Origin: JAQVUB01 sp033809415
Lineage (GTDB): Bacteria > Verrucomicrobiota > Lentisphaeria > Oligosphaerales > Oligosphaeraceae
Length of the DNA: 41,152 nt
Assembly (NCBI GenBank): GCA_033809415.1
Contig: JAPXLT010000003.1
Coordinates: 1 to 41,152 of the forward strand
Direction: 5' to 3'
Both the position numbers and the translations under genes were made by a program. The notes below the pieces were generated by a model. The model did no database searches. It saw only the letters and a program-made list of their open reading frames with translations, and was not told the origin of the DNA. Positions 31,151 through 40,630 of the stretch are shown here, piece by piece. The stretch's first letter is position 1. Every line of letters starts with the position of its first letter.

Positions 31151-33595
31151 CTATTCCTCCGTACCGGCTTTCCAGAATTTCAGGTAGATGAATGCGGCGC
31201 CCATCAGCAGCAATCCGAAGAGCAGGAAGGCCAGCACGCGGTAGACTGCATCCAGGCGGCTTAGATCGTAGAGAAAGACTTTTCCGACAACCAGCAGAAA
31301 GAGTCCCAATCCCAGGTAACGCAGCCAAGAAAGGTCTTTTTTCAGTCCCTGGAAGACAAAGCAGAAAGCGAAGGTGCCCCACAATACTGAGACTCCACCC
31401 CCCATCAAACCAGGCAGACGATGAGCCAGCACCGTATTCAGTTCCCAAGTCGAATAGATAAACAGCAATGCCGGCCAGAGAACGCCGCAAAGCTGCCCTA
31501 ACTTCTTTTCATGATCCCAGAGAAAATTCCGGAAGTAGAGGATTCCCAGCACTAGGAAGCCGAAATTCAGGGTACGCATGGCACTGTCCCGCCAGAGAAA
31601 CTTATCGGTGATATAGAAAAGCCTCAAATCCGGGCTGCTGCCACAAAAATCCAGGAAGAAGGTCTTGATCAGTATTCCCAGCAGGAGTACCTGGAAGAAA
31701 AAGCGCCAGACGCTTCTGCCCTCGTCTGCTTTGAGCCTAGGCAGCACTGCAACGGCAGCCAGCACCCAAAGTAACGTCAGCGCAGCCGGACGGAAGGGCC
31801 AATAACAGAAACTGATGGTACGGTGTACTTCAAAATTCAGATACAGGAAAAGCAGGACGAAACCGCAGGTAAGCAAGGCGGTCGGCAGGGCAAAGGGCAA
31901 AGTCCTTTCCTTGATATCGCTGCCTTCCGGAACAGACAACGTTCCTTCCGGAGGCGGACGCCGGCTGATTCTGGCGGCAGCCGCGAGACAGGCTATAGGC
32001 ACTATGAACTGAACGATCCGTTCAGCAAACCCGCGCCAGAAAGCTGCTGCATCCAAACTAAAATTCCTCGGACCAAAGATAAAAGCCCGTCCGAGATCAT
32101 GGAAAGCAAAGCGTTCCAGACAGATGATAAACAGCAACCAGGCAGCGCCGCGCAGAAAACGGCTGTTCATCGAATATCCCAGCCAAAGCATCAGCAACGC
32201 CTGCATCGCCCAGGCTGCTCCCAGCCAACGCGCCGAAAATACCACTGGAAAGGTCAGTGCCAGGAAGAAAGCCGCCAGTCCCAGGAAGGACAAGACCAGT
32301 CCCTTGTCCCGCAGCTTTCTACTCATGAACAAATACGCATGAGCAATATAAAACACCGTCAAGCCAAGAGTCAGCGGAGCATACCAGAGCCGCTCCGGCG
32401 TCATCCGTCCGATCAACAAGCATGCGCTGGAAAAAAACAGGGCAGCATTGCCCAGCAATGCGCAGACTTCAAGCACGGTAGCCGGCGTGCGATGGCGCAC
32501 ATTGTGCACAAACACAACCGTCGAATAGAGAATAAAGAACAGGATCAATGCCGTCAGCAATACCGGGAAATCCGCCTGAGTGAAATGCTTTGCGCTGGCC
32601 AGATGATAGAGCGCATAGCAGAACAGCATGCTCAGCCAGTTGAGCGGCAGCCAGTTGCGCCGGACCGCCAGCCACAAGACACCAATCCCAAGCAGCAGCA
32701 TATAGGCAAACAGACCCGGAAAATTTTTCGTTCCGGTATTGAGCATAATCGGGGTGCCATAGCCTCCGAGGATGGCAATGATCGCCACGGCCAGTGCATT
32801 GAACCGGTGCGCAATAAAGCCGGCGGCAATTGTAGTCAGAATCATCAGACCAGCGGCAACGATGGCCGGTGCCAAGTGATACATCGCGCTCAACGCAAAG
32901 GTGCTGAAATAAAATAGCACCAGAGCAATTCCCAGGATGGCCTGTCCCAGACGACGATATGCGCCATGTTGCAGACGGATTCCAAAAAACAACAGCACCG
33001 CGCCGGTGACATAGCTGAAAACCACCCGTCCTTCCGGCGCCAGCAAGCCGCGCTCGATCGACAGCTTCAGCATAAAGGCCGCCGTAAACAGAATCACCAG
33101 GATCCCAGCCCGCAGAAGCCAGGTAGCCGCCAGCAGTTTTTCCGCCGAACGCCCTGACGCTTCCGGCGACTCGAACTGCCCATACAAAAGCCAGTTCTTC
33201 AAAGAACGCATCCGCCCCTGAACTTGCCCGACAATCGATGCCGGTTCTTCTGCTGGAAGCGGCGGTGGAGTTTCGAGAATCGGCTTTTCCTCTTCTTTCA
33301 ACGGCATAACATCCGCAATCACCGGCAGCGGCGGCGGAGTTTCAAGAACCGGCTCTTCTGCTGGAAGCGGCGGCGGAGTTTCCGCTTCAGGTTCCTCCGG
33401 CACCGGCAAAGGAGCTTGCGTAGCCGGCTCTGATTCCACTGCCGCCTTTTCTTCCGGCACGCGGCTTTGGCGGATTTTTTCCACCGATAGCAGCAGGGCA
33501 TTAAGCCGGTCGACAATTTTCGCCAGATAAACCAGCAGAACTACCAGCAGGATCAAAAACAGATAGACAGCGGAAAGATGAAACAATGTCAGCAT
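31151..33595 (-). CDS. DUF2339 multi-spanning membrane protein
   Basis: The 814-residue protein has one N-terminal helix (residues 3-25), a Pro/Glu-rich linker (about 45-130) with four LETPPPLPAEEP-like repeats, and then more than 20 closely packed hydrophobic segments, beginning with the WLLRAGILVILFTAAFMLKLSI segment that is typical of DUF2339. The family's role is unknown; it is usually linked to the cell envelope. ATG at 33595 has GGAG about 10 nt upstream. It precedes the DUF3999 gene, a known pairing. The linker repeats could vary in number. Confidence 0.88.
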   Translation of the reverse strand: MLTLFHLSAVYLFLILLVVLLVYLAKIVDRLNALLLSVEKIRQSRVPEEKAAVESEPATQAPLPVPEEPEAETPPPLPAEEPVLETPPPLPVIADVMPLKEEEKPILETPPPLPAEEPASIVGQVQGRMRSLKNWLLYGQFESPEASGRSAEKLLAATWLLRAGILVILFTAAFMLKLSIERGLLAPEGRVVFSYVTGAVLLFFGIRLQHGAYRRLGQAILGIALVLFYFSTFALSAMYHLAPAIVAAGLMILTTIAAGFIAHRFNALAVAIIAILGGYGTPIMLNTGTKNFPGLFAYMLLLGIGVLWLAVRRNWLPLNWLSMLFCYALYHLASAKHFTQADFPVLLTALILFFILYSTVVFVHNVRHRTPATVLEVCALLGNAALFFSSACLLIGRMTPERLWYAPLTLGLTVFYIAHAYLFMSRKLRDKGLVLSFLGLAAFFLALTFPVVFSARWLGAAWAMQALLMLWLGYSMNSRFLRGAAWLLFIICLERFAFHDLGRAFIFGPRNFSLDAAAFWRGFAERIVQFIVPIACLAAAARISRRPPPEGTLSVPEGSDIKERTLPFALPTALLTCGFVLLFLYLNFEVHRTISFCYWPFRPAALTLLWVLAAVAVLPRLKADEGRSVWRFFFQVLLLGILIKTFFLDFCGSSPDLRLFYITDKFLWRDSAMRTLNFGFLVLGILYFRNFLWDHEKKLGQLCGVLWPALLFIYSTWELNTVLAHRLPGLMGGGVSVLWGTFAFCFVFQGLKKDLSWLRYLGLGLFLLVVGKVFLYDLSRLDAVYRVLAFLLFGLLLMGAAFIYLKFWKAGTEE

Positions 33596-33689
33596 AAACG
33601 CTTCAGCTCCTGCAAAGTGTACCACGTTATAAAATAACCGTCAAAAAGATACTACTTCAGAAGCCATCTGTCAACTGAACCAATGTCCC

Positions 33690-33799
33690 CATGTCATTTT
33701 TGGCATACCAGAATTTTGCCAAAGCGGACTCATCCGTCAGGGCAACAGCCCTATAAAAATTTTTTCGTGGCTTTTCGTGGCTTTTCGTTGTTAAAAAAA
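33690..33799. repeat. Linker plus CACGAA/TTCGTG module (reverse)
   Basis: TTTTGGCATACCAGAATTTTGCC, CTCATCCGTCAGGGCAACAG, CCTATAAAAATTTTTTCGTG and CGTTGTTAAAAAAATTAG follow in order; the last part joins the M14 stop codon. Confidence 0.8.
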
Positions 33800-34837
33800 T
33801 TAGAAACGTGGCATGAATCGTGTTTCTACTCCGTACTGCATGATTTCTTCGAACAATTGCAAGCCGAGGTCGACGATCTCCTCATGCGTGAATGGCGTAT
33901 TAACGCAGCCATGGGGGAATTCATAGAGCAGTGGCAATCCGCCGGAGGCCAGATACAGGATATCCTGGAGGTAAAAATAACTGTGTTTTTTTACCGGGAT
34001 TCGGTTATACGGACGCAAATTTGCTTTGATATGCCGTGCCAGCACCACAGCGGCAATCTGCAGCAGCATCTGATCGGCAGCCGGACCGGTTGTAACAGCC
34101 GGCCCGGCAAAGCCGGGGTCTGCCTCGCAGGCATGGCAGGATAGAATACAGTCGGGGCGTTCATCATGCACAAGCCGGATAAGGGTTTTCACTTCTTCCT
34201 GGGGTTTTCCGAAAAAGTCATCGTGTTGGCAATTGACCCCGTTGTCGTTAAAATATGCGCCAAGCTGTTTGAATTCGCCCACTGGCAAAGGTAAAATTTC
34301 TTTATGCTGGGGATACTTGCAGGGAACACCGTTCTTCCAGATGCCATGCGCATAAAATTGGAAAGTATCGAGGTCCTGCCCCACCAGGCTATCCAGTTTA
34401 TAGCGTGCACGCCCATCGGGCTGCGATATCGGCACAATGACAATGCGGAAATGTTCAGCCAGCTTCTCGATTGCGGGATGCTTCCTGCCACGAAGGTCGC
34501 AACCTTTCTCAAGAATGTTAATCAAATTGATCAGCCCCGCCGTGCCTTCAACTTCTGCACCGTGAATGGCCCCGTAGATGAAGAGAGTCAGACGCTTCCG
34601 CTCCGGCAAACGGGTATAAAGTTCGGGTTTCTTGGCAGCCCATGCGGATGAAAGGGATACCGTCTGAGGAAGATCCTCTTTCTCGCCATAGGAATAACAA
34701 AGAATTTCGCGCCCGCCCGCAGAATATCCAGCAACAGAAACATTGCCACGGACAACCGTTTTTTCCAGATACGCTTTGATGCCTTCCAGAGAAGTGATCC
34801 AAAAATCCGGCGTTGTTTTGCATAGTTCGTTGTCCAT
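33800..34837 (-). CDS. M14-like zinc carboxypeptidase
   Basis: The 345-residue protein has the M14 zinc motif H92-x2-E95 in YGAIHGAEVEG, a PDGR segment (140-143), third zinc ligand candidate H235 in LSCHAC, and a catalytic glutamate candidate E306 in LLYEFPHG. M14 enzymes cleave C-terminal residues of peptides, or cell-wall peptides and amide bonds. No signal peptide is present at the chosen start, so it is probably cytoplasmic. ATG at 34837 has GGAG 9 nt upstream; the 30 codons before it come from a repeat module. It is divergent from the heparinase-like gene. Confidence 0.82.
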   Translation of the reverse strand: MDNELCKTTPDFWITSLEGIKAYLEKTVVRGNVSVAGYSAGGREILCYSYGEKEDLPQTVSLSSAWAAKKPELYTRLPERKRLTLFIYGAIHGAEVEGTAGLINLINILEKGCDLRGRKHPAIEKLAEHFRIVIVPISQPDGRARYKLDSLVGQDLDTFQFYAHGIWKNGVPCKYPQHKEILPLPVGEFKQLGAYFNDNGVNCQHDDFFGKPQEEVKTLIRLVHDERPDCILSCHACEADPGFAGPAVTTGPAADQMLLQIAAVVLARHIKANLRPYNRIPVKKHSYFYLQDILYLASGGLPLLYEFPHGCVNTPFTHEEIVDLGLQLFEEIMQYGVETRFMPRF

Positions 34838-34879
34838 AATCAATTTACTCCATCTGTTAACGTTTGAAACCAGTTCGAC

Positions 34880-34945
34880 TTGGCGTGGGCTGACGCCCAC
34901 AACCCATTTTTTAACCACAAACCACACGAAAAGGCACGAAAATTT
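34880..34945. repeat. Hairpin plus CACGAA module
   Basis: CTTGGCGTGGGCTGACGCCC forms GTGGGC-TGAC-GCCCAC (34885-34900), then AACCCATTTTTT and the forward CACGAA module. The same unit ends the DUF5107 gene (40595-40660) and occurs at 21879-21955. It resembles an intrinsic terminator. Confidence 0.75.
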
Positions 34946-35055
34946 GTACTATAACATCGTAAACGATTGGCTGCAAAAAATCTCCTCTTGGGGGCGTCAG
35001 AAAAGCGGGTCAGGAAACTTGACATTGCCAGAAACGAGGTCTATAGTTCTAATCC

Positions 35056-35378
35056 GATCGCGTCCAAAAAGGGTTCCAAGTGCTTTTCATCCGCAGATTC
35101 CGCAGATGGACGCCGATTCCCAGGATTAGGAATTGCTATGACTTCCCGGGGTTTTCCATGTTTCAATTCACATTTTCTATGCTTCTGTATGATTTTTTAT
35201 GATTTTTCTTGAAATTCCGTTTTTCCGGCACTATGTTTTCCCCGTGGTTCAGACATCATCTAGCCCCACCCACCCAGGGGGCAACCCACCTCTTATAAGG
35301 TACGCGCGCGCGAAGCAGCCGTCGGGCAGGGCAGACGGGACGCACGGAGTGGACTTTGTGGACTTTGTGGACAGAACA
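35056..35378. repeat. Long dispersed repeat, copy B (most complete)
   Basis: It starts at CGCGTCCAAAAAGGG, includes GGATTAGGAATTGCTATGAC and TTTCTTGAAATTCCGTTTTT, and ends with 9-bp GTGGACTTT units and AGAACACAGAC. Copy C shares its first 230 bp, and copy A shares its last 185 bp. Confidence 0.85.
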
Positions 35379-35382
35379 CAGA

Positions 35383-35519
35383 CACCCCGCACCCCTGCAC
35401 CCCGCACCCCTGCACCCCGCACCCCTGCACCCTGCACCCTTCACCCTGCACCCTTCACCCTTCACCCCTACCCCCTGCACCCTGCACCCTGCCCCCCTGC
35501 ACCCCGCACCCTGCCCCCT
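35383..35519. repeat. 7-bp tandem array (CACCCTG type), 5' of the heparinase-like gene
   Basis: Heptamers CACCCTG, CACCCCG, CACCCTT and CCCCCTG, partly with an extra C, end about 28 bp before the gene start. No Shine-Dalgarno or promoter is obvious between array and gene. Confidence 0.9.
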
Positions 35520-35546
35520 AACTTCCAGAGAAAGTTCTCGAGCACA

Positions 35547-38500
35547 ATGAAAACAAATCTTACGGCATTCTTTTGCAGTATCATGATTGCATGCAGTCTG
35601 AACGCGGCAATCATCAGAAATCCGGATGCGAACACACTTTGGTTGGAAGACGGAAAGCAAATGAAATTTTCCAGCAATGCCTACAGCGGGGATTGGCTCA
35701 ACGAAAAATGCAATATCATCCCAGAAGAAGACGGATTCGTCTTCGAGCCGAAGTCCGGGAATCGAGCCGAGGGCGGGATTTGTCTTCCAGTCAGCCGAGA
35801 CTACCCTTATCTCGAATTCGACCTCGAGGCGGTGGAAAAAGGCAAGGATTTCTATTTTCTCGTCAATGCGGTCAACATCGGGCCGTGGTACTCGCTTGGC
35901 GGCGAGGGATTCCGTCCGGGACACTACGTATTCAACGTTTTTGAAAATGCTAAAAAAATGCCGGAAAAGTCTGGCGCGGTCTTCTTTCAATTCCGCGTCT
36001 ACAATGGCAAGGTACGGATCAAAAACCTCCAGATGGTAAAAAAACCTTCTGTCCAGCTCGATATCCGAAGTGGTTGGTTTGACACAAAACAATATTTTTC
36101 CTACGAGGCCTGTCTCGAATTTCTCATTCCGGACGACAAGCTGCCGCAAAAGCCGATTCGGCTGCGCTTCTTTGAAGCCGGCAATGGCGAAGAGATCGAA
36201 CTCAACCACACTCCTTTTCTCGAACTCAAAAAAATCCCGGGCTATCCAGGAAACTTTGCGGCTGCGCCGAGCATCAACGCCTTCATCCGGAAAGAACTGC
36301 CCGCCGGAAGCATTCTCATCGAAGTCGAAGGCTTTGACCAACCCGCCTTCACATGGTTCGCCTACCCTTGGAAACCAGGGCCTATTCGCGATGCAACGGA
36401 AATATTACCGGCAGATTACTCATGGATTCAGAATCTGCGAACCGATCACCCGCGCATCTTCCTCAACCAGGAGATTCTGCCGAAAATGCGTGCATGGGCG
36501 GAGAAGACCGGGTACCAGCAGATTCTTGCCGACGCCGAGAATTTCGTTATCGATCCGACACTCACGCACAAGCAGCGTGGTGCCGTCGGCGACACGCGCC
36601 CGTATTCAACGCAGGAAGTCACAGTCCCCCATGCGTATGAGGAAGAGGCACTCACCTGCGCACTCGCGTATCTGCTGACTGGCGACAAAAAATACGCGGA
36701 AAAAACGTGGATATTTCTCGACCATAATCTTTCCGCCTACAGGACTTGCGCGGAAAAACGCACCGCAATCAGCTGGTACGGCATCGGACGGATCGAAAAC
36801 ATGGCGGCAGTGGACTGGGTCTGGAACGCAAGCGATCCGGTGCGCTGCCGACAATATGTAAAGGATTTCATTGATGTCAACATCCTCTATGCCCGCCACG
36901 GCTGGTATGGCCCCTTCTATGGAATCAACGGAGGAACCGGGAAGGTCAGTGGTTTCTACGGAGATGCCAATACGGAACTTTTCATGGGTATCCTCGCTTA
37001 CCGCGAAGGCGTATGCGACGATCTCGCACTCGATATGCTGAAAAAAGGATATGACAAATACCGCGAATGCCTGAGTTTCCGCGACGGTGTCGCCGAGGAT
37101 GACGGAATCCTGGCCACCACCGCAATGGGATATTCCGCCGGACAGTATCCGTGGGTCAGCTATGATTTCCTCTACTTATGGCGTGCAGCGTTTCAGACGC
37201 CGGTCAAACTGCCGAAACTGACACATCTTCTCTATTACGGAGAATGGTTCTTGTGGAACATGCTGCCCGGCAAAGGCGATATCTCAATCCGAGAATTTGG
37301 CATCGGCGACAACGCCAAGACGATTATGCGGATGTTCAGCATTTCCGGGCATCTCTACACGGTGCTCGGCGCATACGGCAAAGCCTTCCCAGACGAATCG
37401 GTACAGATCGCTCAAGCGATCGCCAGGATGGACGGAAAATACAATCCGGATTATTTCCATGAGAAACAAATCAGCAAACGGACGAAAGCGCCACCGTATC
37501 ACTGGGGCTTCTTCCGCAAGTATCTTGCCTACGACATGGACGGCGTCCAAATCCCCCCTGCAAATGAGGAAAAATCTACAGCTCCGATGGTGATGGCGCG
37601 GCATTTCCCCGTCGGCGGTCTTCTATTTATGCGAAGCGGTACCGATGCGGACTCGACCCGCGCGCTGTTCAATATCGGAAGTTCCCTTACTTCGCACAAG
37701 ACCCGGGGGGACGAGAACCATTTTACGATCTTCCGCAAGGGGTATTTGGCCATTGATGCCGGCTACCGGAATGACACGTGGTACGCTCAAGTGAAGTACC
37801 ACCACTCCTCGATGGCGCACAATACGATGCTGATCCATGACCCCGCCGAAAAATTCCAAACCGACGAGGCGGAGTGCCGTGCAGCCTTCGAACGGTTCCA
37901 TCACGCCTGGGCGGACACCCCCGAACAAGACGAACTATTTAAAAAACACGAACCGTTTCTTGCTGACGCACAGGGCAGCCAGAACAAACCTCTGGGAGGC
38001 AAATGCCGCGCCTTCTCGACCAATGAGTTTTACACATACATTGCAGGCGATGCAACGAAAGTCTACAGCGCCGAGAAATGCCGGGAATTCAACCGCCAGT
38101 TTATCCATATCCAGCCGGATGCGTTCATCGTCTTCGACCGGGTGGAATCAGTGAACCCGGACTTTCGGAAGGAGTGGCTTCTGCACTTTCTGGAAGAGCC
38201 GGCGGTAAATGAAAACCTGACAACCGCAAAAGTCACCGATGAAGGCGGTGTGATTCGCTGCACGACACTTCTCCCTAAAGACGGTGTCATCACAAAGATC
38301 GGCGGACCAGGCAAGGAATATTATGGCGTGAACGTCAACTGGGATGCGCCGGAAAAATTTATGAAACAAGTTGCTTACGGCGGCAAATGGCGGATTGCCG
38401 TCAGTCCCGCTAAAGCTGCGGCACGCGATTATTTCCTGAACGTAATTGATGTCGGGGACAAACCGCTTTCGGAAATCCGCTGCGAAGAAACCGCAGCGGC

Positions 38501-38663
38501 GGCAGAAGTCGCCTTCACCACAGCGGAAGGAAGAAAAATCACTGTTTCATTCGGCAAGACAGGCTATCTCTCCGGATGGATTCGGATTGAAAAAGAGGGA
38601 AAAATTCTCCTCGAGGAACAACTTACACAACTGATTCAGAAACAGGCGGGATTTTTATTCTGA
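35547..38663 (+). CDS. Secreted heparinase II/III-like polysaccharide lyase
   Basis: The 1038-residue protein has a signal peptide (residues 1-20, IMIACSLNAA), an N-terminal beta-rich part (about 25-290), an alpha/alpha-toroid region (about 300-660, with YGIGRIENMAAVDWVWNAS), and a C-terminal heparinase II/III beta-sandwich with the family segments DENHFTIFRKGYLAIDAGYR near 720 and HHSSMAHNTMLIHDP near 755. Such lyases cleave uronic-acid polysaccharides (heparan sulfate, alginate and others) by beta-elimination; the substrate is not known. It is probably periplasmic or extracellular. The start is at the signal peptide; the reading frame upstream runs through repeats. The DUF5107 gene follows after 9 bp, so the two are cotranscribed. 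Confidence 0.85.
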   Translation: MKTNLTAFFCSIMIACSLNAAIIRNPDANTLWLEDGKQMKFSSNAYSGDWLNEKCNIIPEEDGFVFEPKSGNRAEGGICLPVSRDYPYLEFDLEAVEKGKDFYFLVNAVNIGPWYSLGGEGFRPGHYVFNVFENAKKMPEKSGAVFFQFRVYNGKVRIKNLQMVKKPSVQLDIRSGWFDTKQYFSYEACLEFLIPDDKLPQKPIRLRFFEAGNGEEIELNHTPFLELKKIPGYPGNFAAAPSINAFIRKELPAGSILIEVEGFDQPAFTWFAYPWKPGPIRDATEILPADYSWIQNLRTDHPRIFLNQEILPKMRAWAEKTGYQQILADAENFVIDPTLTHKQRGAVGDTRPYSTQEVTVPHAYEEEALTCALAYLLTGDKKYAEKTWIFLDHNLSAYRTCAEKRTAISWYGIGRIENMAAVDWVWNASDPVRCRQYVKDFIDVNILYARHGWYGPFYGINGGTGKVSGFYGDANTELFMGILAYREGVCDDLALDMLKKGYDKYRECLSFRDGVAEDDGILATTAMGYSAGQYPWVSYDFLYLWRAAFQTPVKLPKLTHLLYYGEWFLWNMLPGKGDISIREFGIGDNAKTIMRMFSISGHLYTVLGAYGKAFPDESVQIAQAIARMDGKYNPDYFHEKQISKRTKAPPYHWGFFRKYLAYDMDGVQIPPANEEKSTAPMVMARHFPVGGLLFMRSGTDADSTRALFNIGSSLTSHKTRGDENHFTIFRKGYLAIDAGYRNDTWYAQVKYHHSSMAHNTMLIHDPAEKFQTDEAECRAAFERFHHAWADTPEQDELFKKHEPFLADAQGSQNKPLGGKCRAFSTNEFYTYIAGDATKVYSAEKCREFNRQFIHIQPDAFIVFDRVESVNPDFRKEWLLHFLEEPAVNENLTTAKVTDEGGVIRCTTLLPKDGVITKIGGPGKEYYGVNVNWDAPEKFMKQVAYGGKWRIAVSPAKAAARDYFLNVIDVGDKPLSEIRCEETAAAAEVAFTTAEGRKITVSFGKTGYLSGWIRIEKEGKILLEEQLTQLIQKQAGFLF

Positions 38664-38672
38664 AAGAAACGC

Positions 38673-40610
38673 ATGCTCACATTCTACAAAATGAAAATTA
38701 TGGGGGTTCCGGTCGGGAAAACGAGTGCTTTTCCCGCCATGCGTGATCCCATCCGCTCGACCATCGAATCCCGTCTCGGTGAGGAGGATGGACTGTTCAT
38801 TAATTACGGCATGTTCGATGACTCGCTTCCCTATACGATGCAGGATGATTATGACCTGTCGGAAAAGCAGGAACTCGCCTTCGATGCCGCCGTCTTGGAA
38901 AACAAGTATCTGCGGGCGGAATTCGTTCTCTCGCTGGGGGGACGGCTTTGGCGCCTGTACGACAAGCAGCGAAAAAAGGAGCTGCTGACTTGCAACCAAG
39001 AGTTTCGTCCCTGCAATCTCGCGATTCGCAATGCATGGTTCGCAGGCGGCATCGAATGGAATTGCGGGCGGCGCGGACATGACGCAAATACTTGTTCAAG
39101 CCGTTTTGCCGCCGAACTGACCGATCCGAAATACGGGCAGGTACTCCGGATATACGACTATTCCCAAGATCGGAAGACCCCGTATCAACTTGATTTTATG
39201 CTGCCGGACGATTCCCGCTTCCTGCTGATCCGGGTGCGCATCGTCAATCCGTCGGCGGATGTTGTCCCGATGTACTGGTGGAGTAACATTGCCTGCCCGA
39301 TAACGCCAGGCTGCCGAGTCGTCGTTCCGGCGATGGACACTTATCTCAACAAGTATGACGGTGGCTCACACTTTATCACTCGCATCCCGATGCCGTTCGG
39401 CGAGGGATTCGATCATACCTATCCGGAAAATTTCAAGATTGTCCGTGACCACTTCTATAACATCCCGGAGGAAAGCCGTAAATACGAGGCGTTATTCAAC
39501 AACGACGGCACCGGATTCATCCACATGTCCACAAGGCGTTTGCAAGGGCGCAAGCTCTTCGTCTGGGGCGACACGACCGGCGGAAAGCACTGGCAGCAAA
39601 AATTGCTCTCCGAAGGGCTGGAAGATTATCTCGAGTTGCAGGCGGGGCTTGCGAAAACTCAGCAGGAATGCCTTCCCATGCCGCCGACGACCGCGTGGGA
39701 ATGGCTCGAGGCCTGCGGCGGGATCGACGCAAAGCCGGAAAAAATCTTCGGCTCCTGGGAACAGGCCGTCGAGACTGTAACAGAACTGCTTGATACACTT
39801 CTGCCTGAGTCGGAGATGGATCAGATCCTTGCCGAAACCAAACAGACAATTGCGCTACAGAAAGGAGTTCTCCGACACCAGGGTTCTCCCGCAGCGGCAC
39901 TCGAAGAAATGCGATCCGGGAAAAAACTGGCGCCGCAGCTGGATTTCGGAAGTGTTTCCGATGATCAGTCCGACTGGGTTGATCTGCTGAAGAACAGTCG
40001 AATGGACGACCAACCGCCACGCTTTTTCATTGTCGATTCAGCCTGGAAAAAACTTCTTGACGCAGCACCCGAGACTTGGAAAGTGCATTATCACAAGGCT
40101 CTGTATTATTTCCGTCAAAAAGACTGGGAACGTGCGCTTGACCATGCTCGAAGCGCACGTTCTCTGCGGGAAAATAGCTGGACCCTTCATTTGCAGGCGA
40201 ATGTGCTCCTGAAATCCGGGAAAAGTGTTTCCGAAGCTCTCTCCCTGCTGGTTCAAGCATCGGAACGCCCTGAGGCTGACGCCTATCTCATCAAGGAAAC
40301 CATGAAACTGCTCGCCCAATATTCAGCTTGGGAGGCAATCCTTGATTTGTACGGGAAACTCTCTTCTGATGACCAGAAACGACCGACAAATTTGTTTCAT
40401 CGTGCGGCGGCTCTTTTTCATACCGGGCACACAGCTGAGGCAAAAGCCATTCTGCTGGCCGATGGAGGCCTGGAACTGCCAGATGCCAGAGAAGGAATCA
40501 TCGAGATCACCACGCTCTATCAGGAAATCCTTTCGTCAGAAGGAATTCCGCCGGATGAGCAGCAAATACCACTACCCCTCGATTACAGAACAAAACTTGG
40601 CGTGGGCTGA
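38673..40610 (+). CDS. DUF5107 domain protein with C-terminal TPR repeats
   Basis: The 645-residue protein has a DUF5107-type N-terminal domain (about 60-345, with LGGRLWRLYDKQ, MYWWSNIACPITPGCRVVVPA, KLFVWGDTTGGKHWQQKL and YLELQAGLAKTQQE) and a helical C-terminal half (about 440-620) with TPR-like pairs. No signal peptide is seen. Proteins of this type are found next to glycan-degradation genes and are thought to bind or process carbohydrates; a beta-sandwich of the galactose-mutarotase type is plausible. It overlaps functionally with the lyase gene 9 bp upstream. Its last codons, CTT GGC GTG GGC TGA, belong to a dispersed repeat hairpin, so the natural C-terminus may have been altered. Confidence 0.8.
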   Translation: MLTFYKMKIMGVPVGKTSAFPAMRDPIRSTIESRLGEEDGLFINYGMFDDSLPYTMQDDYDLSEKQELAFDAAVLENKYLRAEFVLSLGGRLWRLYDKQRKKELLTCNQEFRPCNLAIRNAWFAGGIEWNCGRRGHDANTCSSRFAAELTDPKYGQVLRIYDYSQDRKTPYQLDFMLPDDSRFLLIRVRIVNPSADVVPMYWWSNIACPITPGCRVVVPAMDTYLNKYDGGSHFITRIPMPFGEGFDHTYPENFKIVRDHFYNIPEESRKYEALFNNDGTGFIHMSTRRLQGRKLFVWGDTTGGKHWQQKLLSEGLEDYLELQAGLAKTQQECLPMPPTTAWEWLEACGGIDAKPEKIFGSWEQAVETVTELLDTLLPESEMDQILAETKQTIALQKGVLRHQGSPAAALEEMRSGKKLAPQLDFGSVSDDQSDWVDLLKNSRMDDQPPRFFIVDSAWKKLLDAAPETWKVHYHKALYYFRQKDWERALDHARSARSLRENSWTLHLQANVLLKSGKSVSEALSLLVQASERPEADAYLIKETMKLLAQYSAWEAILDLYGKLSSDDQKRPTNLFHRAAALFHTGHTAEAKAILLADGGLELPDAREGIIEITTLYQEILSSEGIPPDEQQIPLPLDYRTKLGVG

Positions 40611-40630
40611 CGCCCACCAACCCAGTTTTT
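40602..40630 (+). terminator. Repeat-derived hairpin containing the DUF5107 stop codon
   Basis: GTGGGC (40602-40607) and GCCCAC (40612-40617) enclose the loop TGAC, whose TGA is the stop codon. CAACCCAGTTTTTG follows. It matches the unit at 34880-34912 and could act as an intrinsic terminator. Confidence 0.55.

Noticed and set aside
31823..32917. 364-codon plus-strand ORF
   Set aside because: It is a shadow of the DUF2339 membrane protein; its composition (Gln/Arg-rich) is what hydrophobic codons give on the other strand.
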